Of a DNA stretch of 64,000 bases, positions 32,101 through 44,300 are shown piece after piece. The position numbers were made by a program, and so were the translations under genes. Origin of the DNA: Oxydemutator sp963693105 (lineage in GTDB: Bacteria > Pseudomonadota > Gammaproteobacteria > Poriferisulfidales > Oxydemutatoraceae); NCBI GenBank assembly GCA_963693105.1, contig OY843752.1:1364001-1428000 (forward strand). The letters are read 5' to 3'. The notes beneath the pieces were generated by a model. The model ran no database searches. It saw only the letters and a program-made list of their open reading frames with translations, and was not told the DNA's origin. The number at the start of each line of letters is the position of its first letter. The stretch's first letter is position 1.

Positions 32101-33628
32101 AGCCGCTAAACCGGACGGGAAGAGCGACATTCTGGCCTTCCATCACGGTGGTTATTGACGGTTCGCCAATCTCGACCCTGGAAGTGGTGGTGGAGAAGTC
32201 GTCGGGAACAATTGTGATGATGATGGAATCAAACTGGGATATGTAGCCATCCCTTTCTATGCCACCCTCGATGAGCCTGCCGTAGCCGCTGAGGCGAATC
32301 TCCAGATTCTCATAAGACTCGCTGTTGTCACCGTCCGCCACGGCTGTAAGAATGATGTTGGCGCGAGAACTGCCTTCGCTCCGGAGGGTGGCTTGAGCGA
32401 ACAAGCCGTCCCCTCTCAAAGGCCCGTGTTCTCTGGCAGTGTCGGGGTCGTATTCAATGGTGATATCGTCGAGGTGCTGAAAAGCGCTGATGCCGTCGCC
32501 AAATATCAATGAAACAATACCGCTGCTGTCCACGGCAGGGTCGCCGATGAACTCGACGGCAATGGTGGCGCTGCTGCCCTCCACGATGGAGGTTGGCGGG
32601 TTGACAAACCGGGCGTAGGCGTCATCACCACTTTCGATGATGTCAATGCTGAGGGAAGCGGAATCCAATGTGTAGGAGTACTCATTGGTGCCTGCCGTGC
32701 TTCCGTCGCTGCCGGTATGACTGATGAGCCTGTACATGATGGTCTTGCGGCCTTCCGCCACGCCGTCATACGGGATTGCAAGTTTGACCCCGATGTTGTT
32801 CGTCGGGCGGTCGGAAGGCACTCTGATCGTGGCGACACTGGCGGTCGTCCCACTGACAAGGGTGCCTGCCATTTCTTCGCCGCCGTACGTATAAGTAAAG
32901 TCGGCGCTGTAGTCTGCGCCGACGACGGCACTGCCCGAAAATTCAATCTGGACGATGCTGTCCGTCGTGCGGGCCTGGCCATCAAAATACACGGAAAACG
33001 GGAATTCGCCGGCATTGGGGAAGTCGCCTTCCTCTCTCAGGAAAGTGAGCACCGTACCATCACCGAGCTGGCAACTGATGCAGGCGTGCGCCCGGCCCTT
33101 GTTGGCGGCGATTTCAATGCCATAGCGCACACTTTCCACTGAACGCCCTGAAGTGTCGCCGCTGTCGTCCGTATGCCGCACCAGGGCGAAGACGACGGTC
33201 TCGGTGGTTTCGAACGAGAAATCGCTGGTAATGGGAAGTCCGATGGTGATGCTGTTGTCGTCAGCGGGAACCATGAAAGTAGCCCTGCCACTGTTGTCCA
33301 CCCTGCTTCGGAGACTGAATGCCGACACCGAACTGGCGCCATCACTGAAGGCGAGCACGTAATCGGGCTCACGGGTGTTTAAATCCGGCCTGGCGGCAGT
33401 GCCGGCGAACTGGACAGTGACCCGGCTGGGATTCGTGCGCGGAGTACGGTCGTCAAACTCGACGGTGATGCTGACGGTGTCGCCTTCTTGCGCGGTGATT
33501 CCGGAAATGCCGGAAATGAAAGCGCGTGATTGCGCCTGCACCGGGTTGGCGGCGGCCAGCCAGGTCGCGGCGATGATTGTGAACGTGCAAGACGCGCGAA
33601 ATGTCTGGGAACGGGTGAAAATATTCAA
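29195..33628 (-). CDS. large Calx-beta surface protein with GlyGly-CTERM-like tail
   Basis: A 1,477-aa secreted protein. Signal peptide: residues 1-32, cleavage after NPVQA. Several Calx-beta-like modules follow (VEGSSATIAVEF, MEGQNVALPVRF, each with a later TETIAITL/TETVVFAL block). Calcium-type Asp repeats KDSDGDGIPDGAEARFG and GDGDGDGIPDSQDPYP come next. Near the end is a DGGPNDEDSEVNGII segment like choice-of-anchor U domains. A Gly-rich linker, a hydrophobic helix and an Arg cluster (ARRRR) form a GlyGly-CTERM-like sorting tail, known to be cut by rhombosortase. The best start is TTG at 33628, which gives a normal signal peptide; an open stretch further upstream lies within the transporter gene in another frame. 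An adhesin or cell-surface role is inferred. Confidence 0.82.
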   Translation of the reverse strand: MNIFTRSQTFRASCTFTIIAATWLAAANPVQAQSRAFISGISGITAQEGDTVSITVEFDDRTPRTNPSRVTVQFAGTAARPDLNTREPDYVLAFSDGASSVSAFSLRSRVDNSGRATFMVPADDNSITIGLPITSDFSFETTETVVFALVRHTDDSGDTSGRSVESVRYGIEIAANKGRAHACISCQLGDGTVLTFLREEGDFPNAGEFPFSVYFDGQARTTDSIVQIEFSGSAVVGADYSADFTYTYGGEEMAGTLVSGTTASVATIRVPSDRPTNNIGVKLAIPYDGVAEGRKTIMYRLISHTGSDGSTAGTNEYSYTLDSASLSIDIIESGDDAYARFVNPPTSIVEGSSATIAVEFIGDPAVDSSGIVSLIFGDGISAFQHLDDITIEYDPDTAREHGPLRGDGLFAQATLRSEGSSRANIILTAVADGDNSESYENLEIRLSGYGRLIEGGIERDGYISQFDSIIITIVPDDFSTTTSRVEIGEPSITTVMEGQNVALPVRFSGSIRPNTSIIRWRTEGSAIHGVDYAIQELFNVRNGDFISQNFAAISAREHSIDLDIRILADISTESTETIAITLTAHTDRNGDSAGRSLSTVARTIYIAPSSGPLHFPQDETRIAFGSGTERLYAVLSGPAQALQGESQTRVTARGNGELADCSNPVEYRGPLTLSETCGGFRVGQRGPTGPYIPIRSVALESIGEGAASTGVVVIQLQRPIRINEENLWVRYDYNFATQGGDTLIFNRASSPTALASGSMLDVQMLHNPGKDSDGDGIPDGAEARFGTSPYLRDSGGRPQVTLTRGVADTAYVASGKLREPREHLGVTVTGATTIRAYYLSDTFGYEGGYLTGDLETYGCNGRFPSNYDAPVVAGGCAVVDFQNILPNVIHTIGWFAANERGWATVDTPVRLPAQRIQRIPQVNMALERDFIRREAAEIFIRAVSEAPQVPLAGLEILVSDATPSDRSLSIAAAADRRSFASTLTRTPGDHARERYRIDPNAAGAYTDDSSGFPGMSSYEVGPVNETVVYFIEGVAPSLGRPALTRDDESEERSVVEEGGANYKVTIPVLYAGSVRAQSGHLTNLREVGLTGGAGARMITARFDVPAGFVQATGTSVSLTVTAEAISQGEYAATRTTAATLTWPVVPRQFRSVSAQLGEQSGDGDGDGIPDSQDPYPEVQGLPVVVASGTEMTVINPQHHIRPVLPVHELSLGDRTRADASSATLMAQMGLNPGPDGGYDELDLEDYDKYSASKAGVRLPASAETSAFEVTYDFDISGVPPAVTTSTTAEAVATTVAGGRAGVIIPLPEMLADASPLFLYKYRGGNSTRTELFTVDAEPGGNEYGFAPLDDNGSCPTDDGTAASLYRNRGDDGNLNRDKMPDDLCVVLYIVDGGPNDEDSEVNGIIKDPMGTSRTERDDVVMAAAGGGGTTGGGSGGATGGTISGGSGGFGLAGLGILLLALLVVQARRRRVSEPSLR

Positions 33629-33721
33629 TGGAATCTGTGGCCTCAGTTTTCTGGAAGATGTCGCGACAATATTATGACACAACCCGCCATTCCTGAAATG
33701 ACTTGATATGCCAGAGGTTTC

Positions 33722-33739
33722 CCGACGGTCCACCGTCGG
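33722..33739 (-). terminator. hairpin after the DASS transporter gene
   Basis: CCGACGGT and ACCGTCGG form a perfect 8-base palindrome with a 2-base centre, eight bases past the transporter stop. There is no U-run, so it may be a transcript-stabilising hairpin rather than a terminator. Confidence 0.4.
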
Positions 33740-33747
33740 CCCCGTGT

Positions 33748-35238
33748 TCACGGCGCCAGCACCGTGCGCGCCCAGAACCAGGCGACCACCGCGATGATCG
33801 GGATGACCAGCAGGTTCAGCACAAACCCGGCCCGTATCATCTCGTGCATCTTGACGTAGCCGGAACCGAAGATGATGGCGTTCGGCGGCGTCGCCACCGG
33901 CATCATAAACGCGCAACTGGCCGCCATCGCGGTCGCCAACGTCACCGGAATCGGGTCGAGTCCGAGCGCCGCGGCGAGCGCCGCGAAGATCGGCACCAGC
34001 GCCGTCGTCGTCGCGGTGTTGGATGTGAACTCGGTCAGAAACACGACCAGTGCGGCAATCGCCAGAACAATGGCGAACTCCGGAAGATTGCCGAGCACCG
34101 AGGCTTGCGCGCCGATTATCGCATCCACCTCGTTGGCCTTGATGGCGCGCGCCAGCGCGATGCCGCCGCCGAACAGCAGCACGATCTCCCACGGCAGGCG
34201 TTTGGCGGTGTCCCAATCCATCGTAAAGCGCCGCCCGCCCGCCGGCAGCGTGAACAGCAGCATGGCCGCGAGCATCGCGATGCCGGCGTCGGACAGGCCG
34301 GCCAGCGGCTTGACCGTGCCGGACGCCAGCGTGATTTCGAGGCCCTGCAGCAGCGGGCGCGTCATCCACAAAACCACGACCAACCCGAAAACAAAAACCG
34401 TAATCCAGCCGCCCCGCTCTATCGGCGGCAGCGCGTGCAGCTGCTCCTTCAGAATCTCGCGGCTTTTCGCAATCGGCTCCGACGGCAGCCGGAAAATTAC
34501 GCGCGTCAGCACCAGCCAGGTCAGCGGCAGCATCACGACGGTAATCGGCAGCGCGATGAAACTCCATTCGGCGAAGCCGATGGCGTGTTCGGCGCCGAAC
34601 GTGTCCTGGATAAAACTGGAGGCAAACGCATTGGGCGCCGTGCCGATGAGCGTCGTGATGCCGCCGAGGCTCGCGGCGTAGGCGATGCCGAGCATCGTGC
34701 AGACCGCGAACGGCCTCGAGTCCACGCCTTCGTTGTGCTGCTGTTCAAGCAGCGCCACTACGTTGGCCGCGATTGGCAGCATCATCGCGGTGGTCGCCGT
34801 GTTCGAGATGAACGCGCTCAACACGGCGCAAATCAGCATGAAGCCGAACACCAGCTGCCCCGGCTTGTCGCCCATCAGCGACAGAATCAGCAGCGCGACG
34901 CGCCGGTCCAGCCCCCAGCGCTGCATCGAAAGGCCGATGATGAAACCGCCCAGCAGCAGGAAAATAATGTGCGAGCCGTATGCCGCCGCCGTCGTCTGCA
35001 CATCAATGATTGCGAACAGCGGAAACAGCACCAGCGGCAGCAGCCCGGTGATGGCGACGTGCACGGCTTCCAGAAACCACCAGATCGCCATCCACACCAG
35101 CGCCGCGATGACGGCCTTGCTCGATGTCTGAAAAGTCGTCTCGTCACCGGCGATGTTGATGTAGGTGTCCGGCAGGCCGAAGTAAATCAACGCCGCGGCG
35201 GCCGGGCCCGCGACCAGCGCATAGAGTTTGGAGTTCAT
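33748..35238 (-). CDS. SLC13/DASS family anion transporter
   Basis: A 496-aa inner-membrane protein of the divalent-anion:sodium symporter family, moving dicarboxylates, citrate or sulfate. Two Ser-Asn-Thr substrate/sodium motifs mark the pseudo-symmetric halves: ISNTATTAMMLPI and FTSNTATTTALVPI. About 11-12 hydrophobic segments are visible. Its start overlaps the htpX stop by four bases, making it the last gene of the parE-parC-htpX run. A hairpin follows. Substrate specificity cannot be read. Confidence 0.9.
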   Translation of the reverse strand: MNSKLYALVAGPAAAALIYFGLPDTYINIAGDETTFQTSSKAVIAALVWMAIWWFLEAVHVAITGLLPLVLFPLFAIIDVQTTAAAYGSHIIFLLLGGFIIGLSMQRWGLDRRVALLILSLMGDKPGQLVFGFMLICAVLSAFISNTATTAMMLPIAANVVALLEQQHNEGVDSRPFAVCTMLGIAYAASLGGITTLIGTAPNAFASSFIQDTFGAEHAIGFAEWSFIALPITVVMLPLTWLVLTRVIFRLPSEPIAKSREILKEQLHALPPIERGGWITVFVFGLVVVLWMTRPLLQGLEITLASGTVKPLAGLSDAGIAMLAAMLLFTLPAGGRRFTMDWDTAKRLPWEIVLLFGGGIALARAIKANEVDAIIGAQASVLGNLPEFAIVLAIAALVVFLTEFTSNTATTTALVPIFAALAAALGLDPIPVTLATAMAASCAFMMPVATPPNAIIFGSGYVKMHEMIRAGFVLNLLVIPIIAVVAWFWARTVLAP

Positions 35239-36151
35239 TCAGTGTTTCCTCTGGTATTGTTTTCGGTGTTTTCCTGTTCAAGGCGTTCGAGCGCGGCGAT
35301 GCGCCGCTCCAGCGGCGGGTGGCTCATCAGCAGCCGGCGGATGCCGCCGTGCACGCCGCCGGAGATGCCGAAAGCGGCCATCTCGCCGGGCAGGTCCCTG
35401 GAATCGTGCGCCCGCTGCAGGCGCTTCAAGGCGGCGATCATCTTGTCGCGGCCGGCGAGCCGCGCGCCGCCCTCGTCGGCGCGGAATTCACGGTAGCGCG
35501 AAAACCACATCACAATCATCGACGCAAAAATAGACAACACAATCTGGGTGATGATCACGGTCACGAAATAGCCGGGCCCGAAGCCGCGTGATTTGAACAC
35601 GGCGCGATCAACGACGTGGCCGACCAGGCGCGACAGAAAAATCACGAAGGTGTTGACGACGCCTTGTATCAGCGCGAGTGTCACCATGTCGCCGTTGGCG
35701 ATGTGGCTGATCTCGTGTCCCAGCACCGCCTCGACTTCGTCGCGGTCCATCTCCGCCAGCAGGCCCTCGCTGACGGCGACCAGCGCCTTGTTCCTGAACA
35801 TGCCGGTCGCAAACGCGTTCGGTTGGGACGACGGAAAAACCCCGACCTCCGGCATGGCGATGCCCGCCGCCCTGGCCTGGCGCGAGACCGTCTCCAGCAG
35901 ATACTCGTCGGACGGGTTGTCCGGCTGTGGCGGGATCATCCGCACCCCCATCGAGCGTTTGGCCATGGACTTCGACAGCGCCAGCGAGATGATGGAGCCG
36001 AGCATGCCGAAAGCCGCCGACAGGATCAACAGGCCGGTGATGTTGATGCCGGCCTCGGTCTGCTCCAGCCAATGCCCGACGCCGAGCAGGCTCAGCGTGA
36101 TGTTCAAGACGAAAACAATCGCGATGTTGGTCGCGATAAACAAAGGTATCC

Positions 36152-36155
<4 letters not shown>
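35235..36155 (-). CDS. htpX: membrane zinc protease HtpX
   Basis: HtpX degrades damaged membrane proteins during envelope stress. The 306-aa protein has two N-terminal membrane helices, the gluzincin motif VLGHEISHIANGD (HExxH), two further hydrophobic segments, and the downstream FRADEGGARLAG with the third zinc ligand Glu. The ATG at 36155 has GGGAGGAG upstream and overlaps the parC stop (ATGA). A longer frame from 36320 belongs to parC coding sequence and is excluded. Confidence 0.95.
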
Positions 36156-38416
<2,261 letters not shown>

Positions 38417-38418
38417 GT

Positions 38419-39369
38419 TCAATCCTGGTCGGTCGGCGCCGTGCCGACGCTCTGGTGCAGCGACAGTTCGCGCTGCCAGACGATGCGGTCGGCAATCTCG
38501 ATGACCGCCTTCTCAAGCCACAGGGCGGCGTGTTTGCCTTCGCCGTAATCGGCCTCGGCCATCCCCTGCACGCGCTGTTGCTGCTGGAGTTTGCAGGCGC
38601 CGTCGAATTTCTTCCGCTCCTTCGGGTTGTAAACGGCGAACGTCTTGCCGCCCCAGTGATTGACGACGGAAAATACCGGCACATCGCTGGGGCCGTCGGC
38701 GATGTAGATCATCTGCTTGATCGGCACCCTTCTTTTGTCCCGGTCAATCGAGTCGTTGACGGTGATGTTGCGCGAGACATTGACACCCTTGTTAATCTCG
38801 AACACCGCCCGTGTCTTGGTGGTGTCGTCCAGCACGTAGCCGATGCGCGAGACGCAGCGCGTCTTCTCGTCTTCGAGAAACTCGCAGCCCCAGATGCCGT
38901 TGAGATGCTCCGCCAGCGCGCAGCCTTCGATCAGTTTTCTCAGTCCGGCGCTGACGACGTAATGCTCGAGTTTCAACTCGTGGGAGCGGTATTTTTCCTT
39001 GTCGAGCAGGCTTTTGGCCCTGGGGAAAAACTCCGGCAGGCCCGGGTACAGTTCCAGCTTCGCGCCAAGCTCTTTCAACTTGCCGTTCGACAGGCCGGCA
39101 AAGCGGCGGTCGGCGACATAGTCGAGAATGTGGTTCAGATAGAGCAGTTCCTTCGTGACCTGGCCGCAGCCGCGCGCGCGGTACTGCTCCGGCAGCGCGT
39201 TGACCTCGTTCCAGAACGCCTCGCCGTCCACCTTGTACTCGTCGAAGAGCACTCTTTGCATGTAGTCCGGAATCAGAGTCTTGTCGAAATCCCAGATCAT
39301 CGCAATGATGTTTTGCGAGAACGGCTGCCAGACGGTCTGCGAACTCAATTGTGAATCGGACGAGTGCAT
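38419..39369 (-). CDS. HAD superfamily hydrolase between parE and parC
   Basis: A 316-aa protein with HAD motif I (IWDFDKTLIPDYM, both Asp present), a helical cap region, a conserved Ser/Lys middle (YVVSAGLRKLIEG) and motif IV (IYIADGPSDVPVFSVV), resembling phosphoserine-phosphatase-like members. The substrate is unknown. The ATG at 39369 shares one base with the parE stop, and its TGA lies two bases before parC, so it is translated within the topoisomerase IV operon. The family is often annotated only as haloacid dehalogenase-like hydrolase. Confidence 0.88.
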   Translation of the reverse strand: MHSSDSQLSSQTVWQPFSQNIIAMIWDFDKTLIPDYMQRVLFDEYKVDGEAFWNEVNALPEQYRARGCGQVTKELLYLNHILDYVADRRFAGLSNGKLKELGAKLELYPGLPEFFPRAKSLLDKEKYRSHELKLEHYVVSAGLRKLIEGCALAEHLNGIWGCEFLEDEKTRCVSRIGYVLDDTTKTRAVFEINKGVNVSRNITVNDSIDRDKRRVPIKQMIYIADGPSDVPVFSVVNHWGGKTFAVYNPKERKKFDGACKLQQQQRVQGMAEADYGEGKHAALWLEKAVIEIADRIVWQRELSLHQSVGTAPTDQD

Positions 39370-41255
39370 TACAGTATCTCGATGCGGGCGCCTTCTTTCT
39401 CCAGCCACCGCTTTCTTTCCGGCGAGCGCTTTTTCGACAGCAGCATGTCCATCAGCGGCAGCGGGTCGTCGCCGCAGGTCAACTGCACGAGGCGGCGGCT
39501 GGCCGGCGACATCGTCGATTCTCTCAATTGCGAAGGATTCATCTCGCCAAGCCCCTTGAAGCGGATGACCTGCGCCTTGCCCTGCACTTTCGCCAGATGG
39601 GCGTCGCGGTCTTTTTCATCCTGCGCATAATAAACGCTTTTGCCGACATCAATGCGAAACAGCGGCGGCAGGGCGGCGAAGATTCTGCGCGCCTCGACCA
39701 GCGGCCGGAAGTGCCTCAGAAAAAGCGCGATCAGCAGGGTGGAGATGTGCAGGCCGTCGGAGTCGGCGTCGGCCAGAATGCAGACCTTGCCGTAACGCAG
39801 GCGGCTCAAGTCGTCGCTGCCGGGCGCCACATCAATGGCCGTCGCGATGTCGCTGATTTCCTTCGAGTCGAGTATCTCGCCGGTGTCGCTCTCCCAGGTG
39901 TTCAGGATTTTCCCGCGCAACGGCATGACCGCCTGGAAAGCCTTGTCCCTGGCCTGTTTCGCCGAGCCGCCGGCGGAATCGCCCTCGACCAGAAACAACT
40001 CCGAGTCCTCGACATTGCGCGACAGGCAGTCGGCCAGTTTGCCCGGCAGGCGCGGGCCGGACACTCTTGCGCGCTTGACGCTCTTGCTCTTTTTACGCGC
40101 CTGCGCGTTCTCCAGCACCGCCTCGACCAGCGTTTTGCCGGTGCCCGGAGAGGCGTTCAACCACAGGCTGAACGCATCGCGAACCAGTTTCTGAACCAGC
40201 GCGCCGCCCTCTTTCGACACCAGGCTTTCCTTTGTCTGTCCGGCGAAGCGGGGGTTGTCCATTTTCAGCGACAGCACAAAACCGGCGCCGCGCCAGACAT
40301 CGTCGGGCATCAGGCGAACGCCGCGCGGCAGCAGGCCGTGCAACTGCGCGAACTCGCGCAGCGCCTCGGTCAGCGCGGCGCGCAACCCCGAAACGTGGCT
40401 GCCGCCCTGTGGCGTCGGCACCAGGTTGACATAACTCTCGCCGACCGCCGCGCCGTCCTCCTCGAACCAGTTCAAACACCATTGAATCTCCTGCTGTTCC
40501 AGTTGCCGCTCTCCGCAGAAATCCCGCTCCAGCAGCGCCGCGTCGGCGCCGCATTTCTCGGTGAAATACTGCTGCAATCCGTCGCGGTATCGGCAGCATT
40601 GAATTTCCCCGCCGTCCTCTCCGACCAGGCGGGTCGTCAGCCCGGCGCACAACACCGCCTTGGCCTTCAGCAAGTCCTTCAACCTGGCAATCTGGAATTT
40701 TGATGTATCGAAGAAATCCGGGTCGGGCCAGAAGCGGATTTCGGTGCCGGTCGCGCGCTTTTTGAAGCGTTTCAGAACCTTGAGTTTCGATGCCGCGCAC
40801 CCGTTTTTGAAGCCCATGCCGTACTCGCAGCCGTCGCGTTTGACCCGCACCTCAAGGCGCGTTGACAGCGCGTTGACGATTGAGATGCCGACGCCGTGCA
40901 GGCCGCCGGCGAAGCGGTACTGGCGATTGGAGAACTTGCTGCCCGCGTGCAGCGTCGTCAAAATCACCTCGACGCCGGGCAGTTTGCGTATCGGATGGGG
41001 GTCCACCGGCATACCGCGCCCATCGTCGCAAACGCTGATTGAACCATCGTCGTGCACGACGACATCCACGCGCGTGGCATGACCGGCCAGCGCCTCGTCC
41101 ACGCCGTTGTCTATCGCCTCCTGCACAAGATGGGTCGGGCTGGACGTGTCGGTGAACATCTCCGGGCGCTTGCGCACCGGCTCAAGACCGCCCAGAATTT
41201 CTATATCGGCGGCGTCATAGCGCCTTTTGGCGGCGCTGGAAGTGCGGCTTGGCAT
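39369..41255 (-). CDS. parE: DNA topoisomerase IV subunit B
   Basis: The ATPase subunit of topoisomerase IV. The 628-aa protein has the GHKL fold motifs (EAIDNGVDEALAG, CDDGRGMPVDPHP, GGLHGVGISIVNALS) and the C-terminal TOPRIM domain (LVEGDSAGGSAKQARD and ADADSDGLHISTLL). The length and the lack of the 170-residue GyrB insert favour ParE over GyrB, as does the parC gene in the same operon. It is divergent from the AddA-like gene. Confidence 0.96.
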   Translation of the reverse strand: MPSRTSSAAKRRYDAADIEILGGLEPVRKRPEMFTDTSSPTHLVQEAIDNGVDEALAGHATRVDVVVHDDGSISVCDDGRGMPVDPHPIRKLPGVEVILTTLHAGSKFSNRQYRFAGGLHGVGISIVNALSTRLEVRVKRDGCEYGMGFKNGCAASKLKVLKRFKKRATGTEIRFWPDPDFFDTSKFQIARLKDLLKAKAVLCAGLTTRLVGEDGGEIQCCRYRDGLQQYFTEKCGADAALLERDFCGERQLEQQEIQWCLNWFEEDGAAVGESYVNLVPTPQGGSHVSGLRAALTEALREFAQLHGLLPRGVRLMPDDVWRGAGFVLSLKMDNPRFAGQTKESLVSKEGGALVQKLVRDAFSLWLNASPGTGKTLVEAVLENAQARKKSKSVKRARVSGPRLPGKLADCLSRNVEDSELFLVEGDSAGGSAKQARDKAFQAVMPLRGKILNTWESDTGEILDSKEISDIATAIDVAPGSDDLSRLRYGKVCILADADSDGLHISTLLIALFLRHFRPLVEARRIFAALPPLFRIDVGKSVYYAQDEKDRDAHLAKVQGKAQVIRFKGLGEMNPSQLRESTMSPASRRLVQLTCGDDPLPLMDMLLSKKRSPERKRWLEKEGARIEIL

Positions 41256-41353
41256 CGGTGTTTCCGGAAAGAGAGTGTGCTGTCGAATGGTACCAAAGCG
41301 GGTATTATCACCGTATTGCCGCCGCAGGGAAACCTCGCGGCGGCGGAAAATTG

Positions 41354-44300
41354 ATGGACACGCTCGAAATCCTGACGCCTGATGCCAGCGGCATCGTCTC
41401 CGCTTCCGCCGGCACAGGCAAAACCTGGCTGCTGGTCTCGCGCATCCTGCGCCTGCTGCTTGAGGGCCGCCCGCCCGGCTCCATCCTCGCCATCACCTTC
41501 ACCAACAAGGCCGCCGACGAGATGCGCGAGCGCCTGATGGCGCGGCTTTTGCAATGGAGCACGGCGTCCGTTGACGAACTGCACGGCCACCTGCGGGAAA
41601 TTGGAATCGAGGAAACCGCACCCCGCCACCGGATGGCGGCGCGCCTGTACGAAACCCTGCTCTATGCGTCCGAGCCGGTGCAGATTACGACTTTTCACGC
41701 CTTCTGCCAGCAGATTCTGAGGTTGTTTCCATTACAAACCGGGGCGCCGCTGAACTTTCAGGTCACCGAGAACATCGAGGAACTGCATGCCCGCGCCATT
41801 GACGAGCTGTTCGCGCAGGCCACGCGGCAACCCGACAGCGATTTCAGCCGCGCGCTCGACGCACTGTTCACACTGTGCAACGGGGTCGAAAACGCCCGCG
41901 GTGCGCTGAAAGCATTTCTGACGCACCGCAACGACTGGCGGGCCATGCACGGCGACGGGGAGTTGGAGGCATTCCGGGACACCGGCGACGAAGGCGAATT
42001 GGAGAAGTTCTGGCAAGAAGACATGCGCCTGCGAATCCGGCAATATGCCGAAGCACTTGTTCGGCATGACGTCAAAATAAGAAGCGTTCCGGTTGAACAA
42101 CTGCAGGAATCGGCGGCGTGCGAAACGTTGGATGCCATAGCCTTTGAAAGATTGCATGCCTGCTTTTTTACGAAAAAGAACAAGCCGCGCGCAGTCCTGA
42201 AAAAGAACTCGCCCGAAGGGTTCGTCGAGGCGCTGATGTCGCTCGATCACGACGGCCTTGTAAAGACCATCGAAGACACGAGAGACCGCCTGCTGCAACG
42301 ACGCAACGAGCTCCTGAACACCGCGTGGCGCCACGCCGGCGAGCACCTTTGCGGGATTTACCGGGATCTGAAGCGCGAAAACGGCCTGCTGGATTTCGAC
42401 GACCTCGAATGGGAAGGCGGCAAACTGCTGAGCAACGAGCAGCAGCTGCAATACCGCCTCGGCAGCAAAATCGAGCATCTTCTGGTGGACGAATTCCAGG
42501 ACACCAACCCAAGCCAGTGGCAGTTGCTAAGGCCGCTGCTCGAAGAAATCGTCTCGCAGGAAACCGGCAGCGTGTTCATCGTCGGTGATGTCAAGCAATC
42601 CATCTACGGCTTTCGCCGCGCCGACCCGGAACTGCAACAAGCCGCCGCCGACTGGCTGGGAGAAAACTGCCCCGGCAGCCTGCATCCGAAGATGAACACA
42701 TCGCGCCGCTCGGCACAGGCCGTCATGGATTGCGTCAACCGGGTTTTCGGGGAGCCGGAACAGGAGGCTCCGACCGGCTTTCGGACCCACGACACCTTGC
42801 GCACAACCGGCGGCGGCGTGCGCGTGCTGGACCTGCATGAATCCGAAACACCGCCGGCAACCGCCTGGCGCAATCCGCTGCGCGAGCCGCGCTCCTCGTC
42901 CCGGGGCGCATCCGCGGAAGAAGCCGAGACCGTCGCGCAGACCATCGCCCGGCTGGTGAAAAACCGCCTGCCCATCGAGGAGAACGGGCGGCAGCGTCCC
43001 TTCCAATACCGCGATGCGATTGTTCTCGCGCGGCAGACGACGCACTTCGGTACATTTTTGCAGGCGTTGCGCACCGCCGGCATCCCGTCCGTCAGCGCGC
43101 GCGAACAGAACTTCCTGACTTCGCTGGAAGTGGCGGACTGGATTGCGCTGCTCGAATTTCTGCAAAACCCGCGCCGCGACGACGCCCTCGCCGAAGTACT
43201 CCGCTCCCCGATCTACTCGCTGACCGACGAGCAGTTGTGGCAGATCGCGCGCGCGCCGGGAGACTGCTGGCAGAGCAAACTGGTCTCTCTGGGCCGGGAC
43301 GACAAAACTTCGTGGTGGCGGCGGATAGACCGCCAACTGACATCGTGGATTGAACTGCACGGCCAACTGCCGCCGCACGACCTGCTGGACCGCATCTACC
43401 ACGAAGCCAACCTGGTGCAGCGCTACCGCCAGGCCGTCCCCGCGCAGGAACGCGGGCGCGTCGGCAGCAACCTCGACGCCCTGCTGGAATTTGCGCTCGA
43501 CTTCGAGAGCGGGCGTTATCCCGACGCCGGACGTTTTCTGCAAAACCTGAAGGATCTGAAACGTCTCGCCGGCAACAAGGCCGACACGCGGACGCCGGCG
43601 GACAGCGATTGCGTGCGCCTGATGTCCATACACGGCGCCAAAGGTCTGGAGTCGCCGGTCGTCTTTCTGGTGGACTGCGCTTCCGGGCCGAAGGACAAAG
43701 ACACCTACCAGACGCTGGTGGATTGGCTGCCTGCGGATGAAAAACCCCGCCAGTATGTGCTGCTGCCGGCGAAAGACCAGCGCAGCAGTGCGCTGCACGA
43801 TCTGGTCGAGCGGCGCAAACAACGCGAGCAGCGCGAGGCCGTCAACCTGCTGTATGTCGCGCTGACGCGGGCGAAGCAGTACCTCTTTGTTTCAGGAAGC
43901 GGCAAGGCAGACGGAGACCATTGGTACCAGAAGATACGGGACGCGGTTGGCAAAGACGGCCTGCTCGGCGACGACGCCCTCACCTGCACCGGCGACCACC
44001 TCGAACAACCCGACGCCCCGGCCAAAGACGACGGGAAAGCGCCGCTGCAACTATCAACCACGCCGACCGCGCCGACCGCGCCGCGAATCGCGACGGCGAA
44101 GAATCCGAGCCGAATCGCGGCAAGTGGCGGCGGCGGCGGCACATCCGACGAGGACGGCGCGCTGCGTGGCCAGATGATTCATCGTGCGCTGGAACTGCTG
44201 AACACCTCGGATTTTGCCGATGCCGACGCGCTGCACGAACGTCTCTCGGAAGAATATGACGAAGCCGGCGAGTCGCTGGCCGCCTGGGCCCAGGAAGCGT

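Noticed and set aside
33629..34567. A 313-codon in-frame extension upstream of the Calx-beta protein gene
   Set aside because: It overlaps the DASS transporter gene in another frame, has low-complexity Arg/Ala/Gly composition, and a proper signal peptide starts only at 33628.
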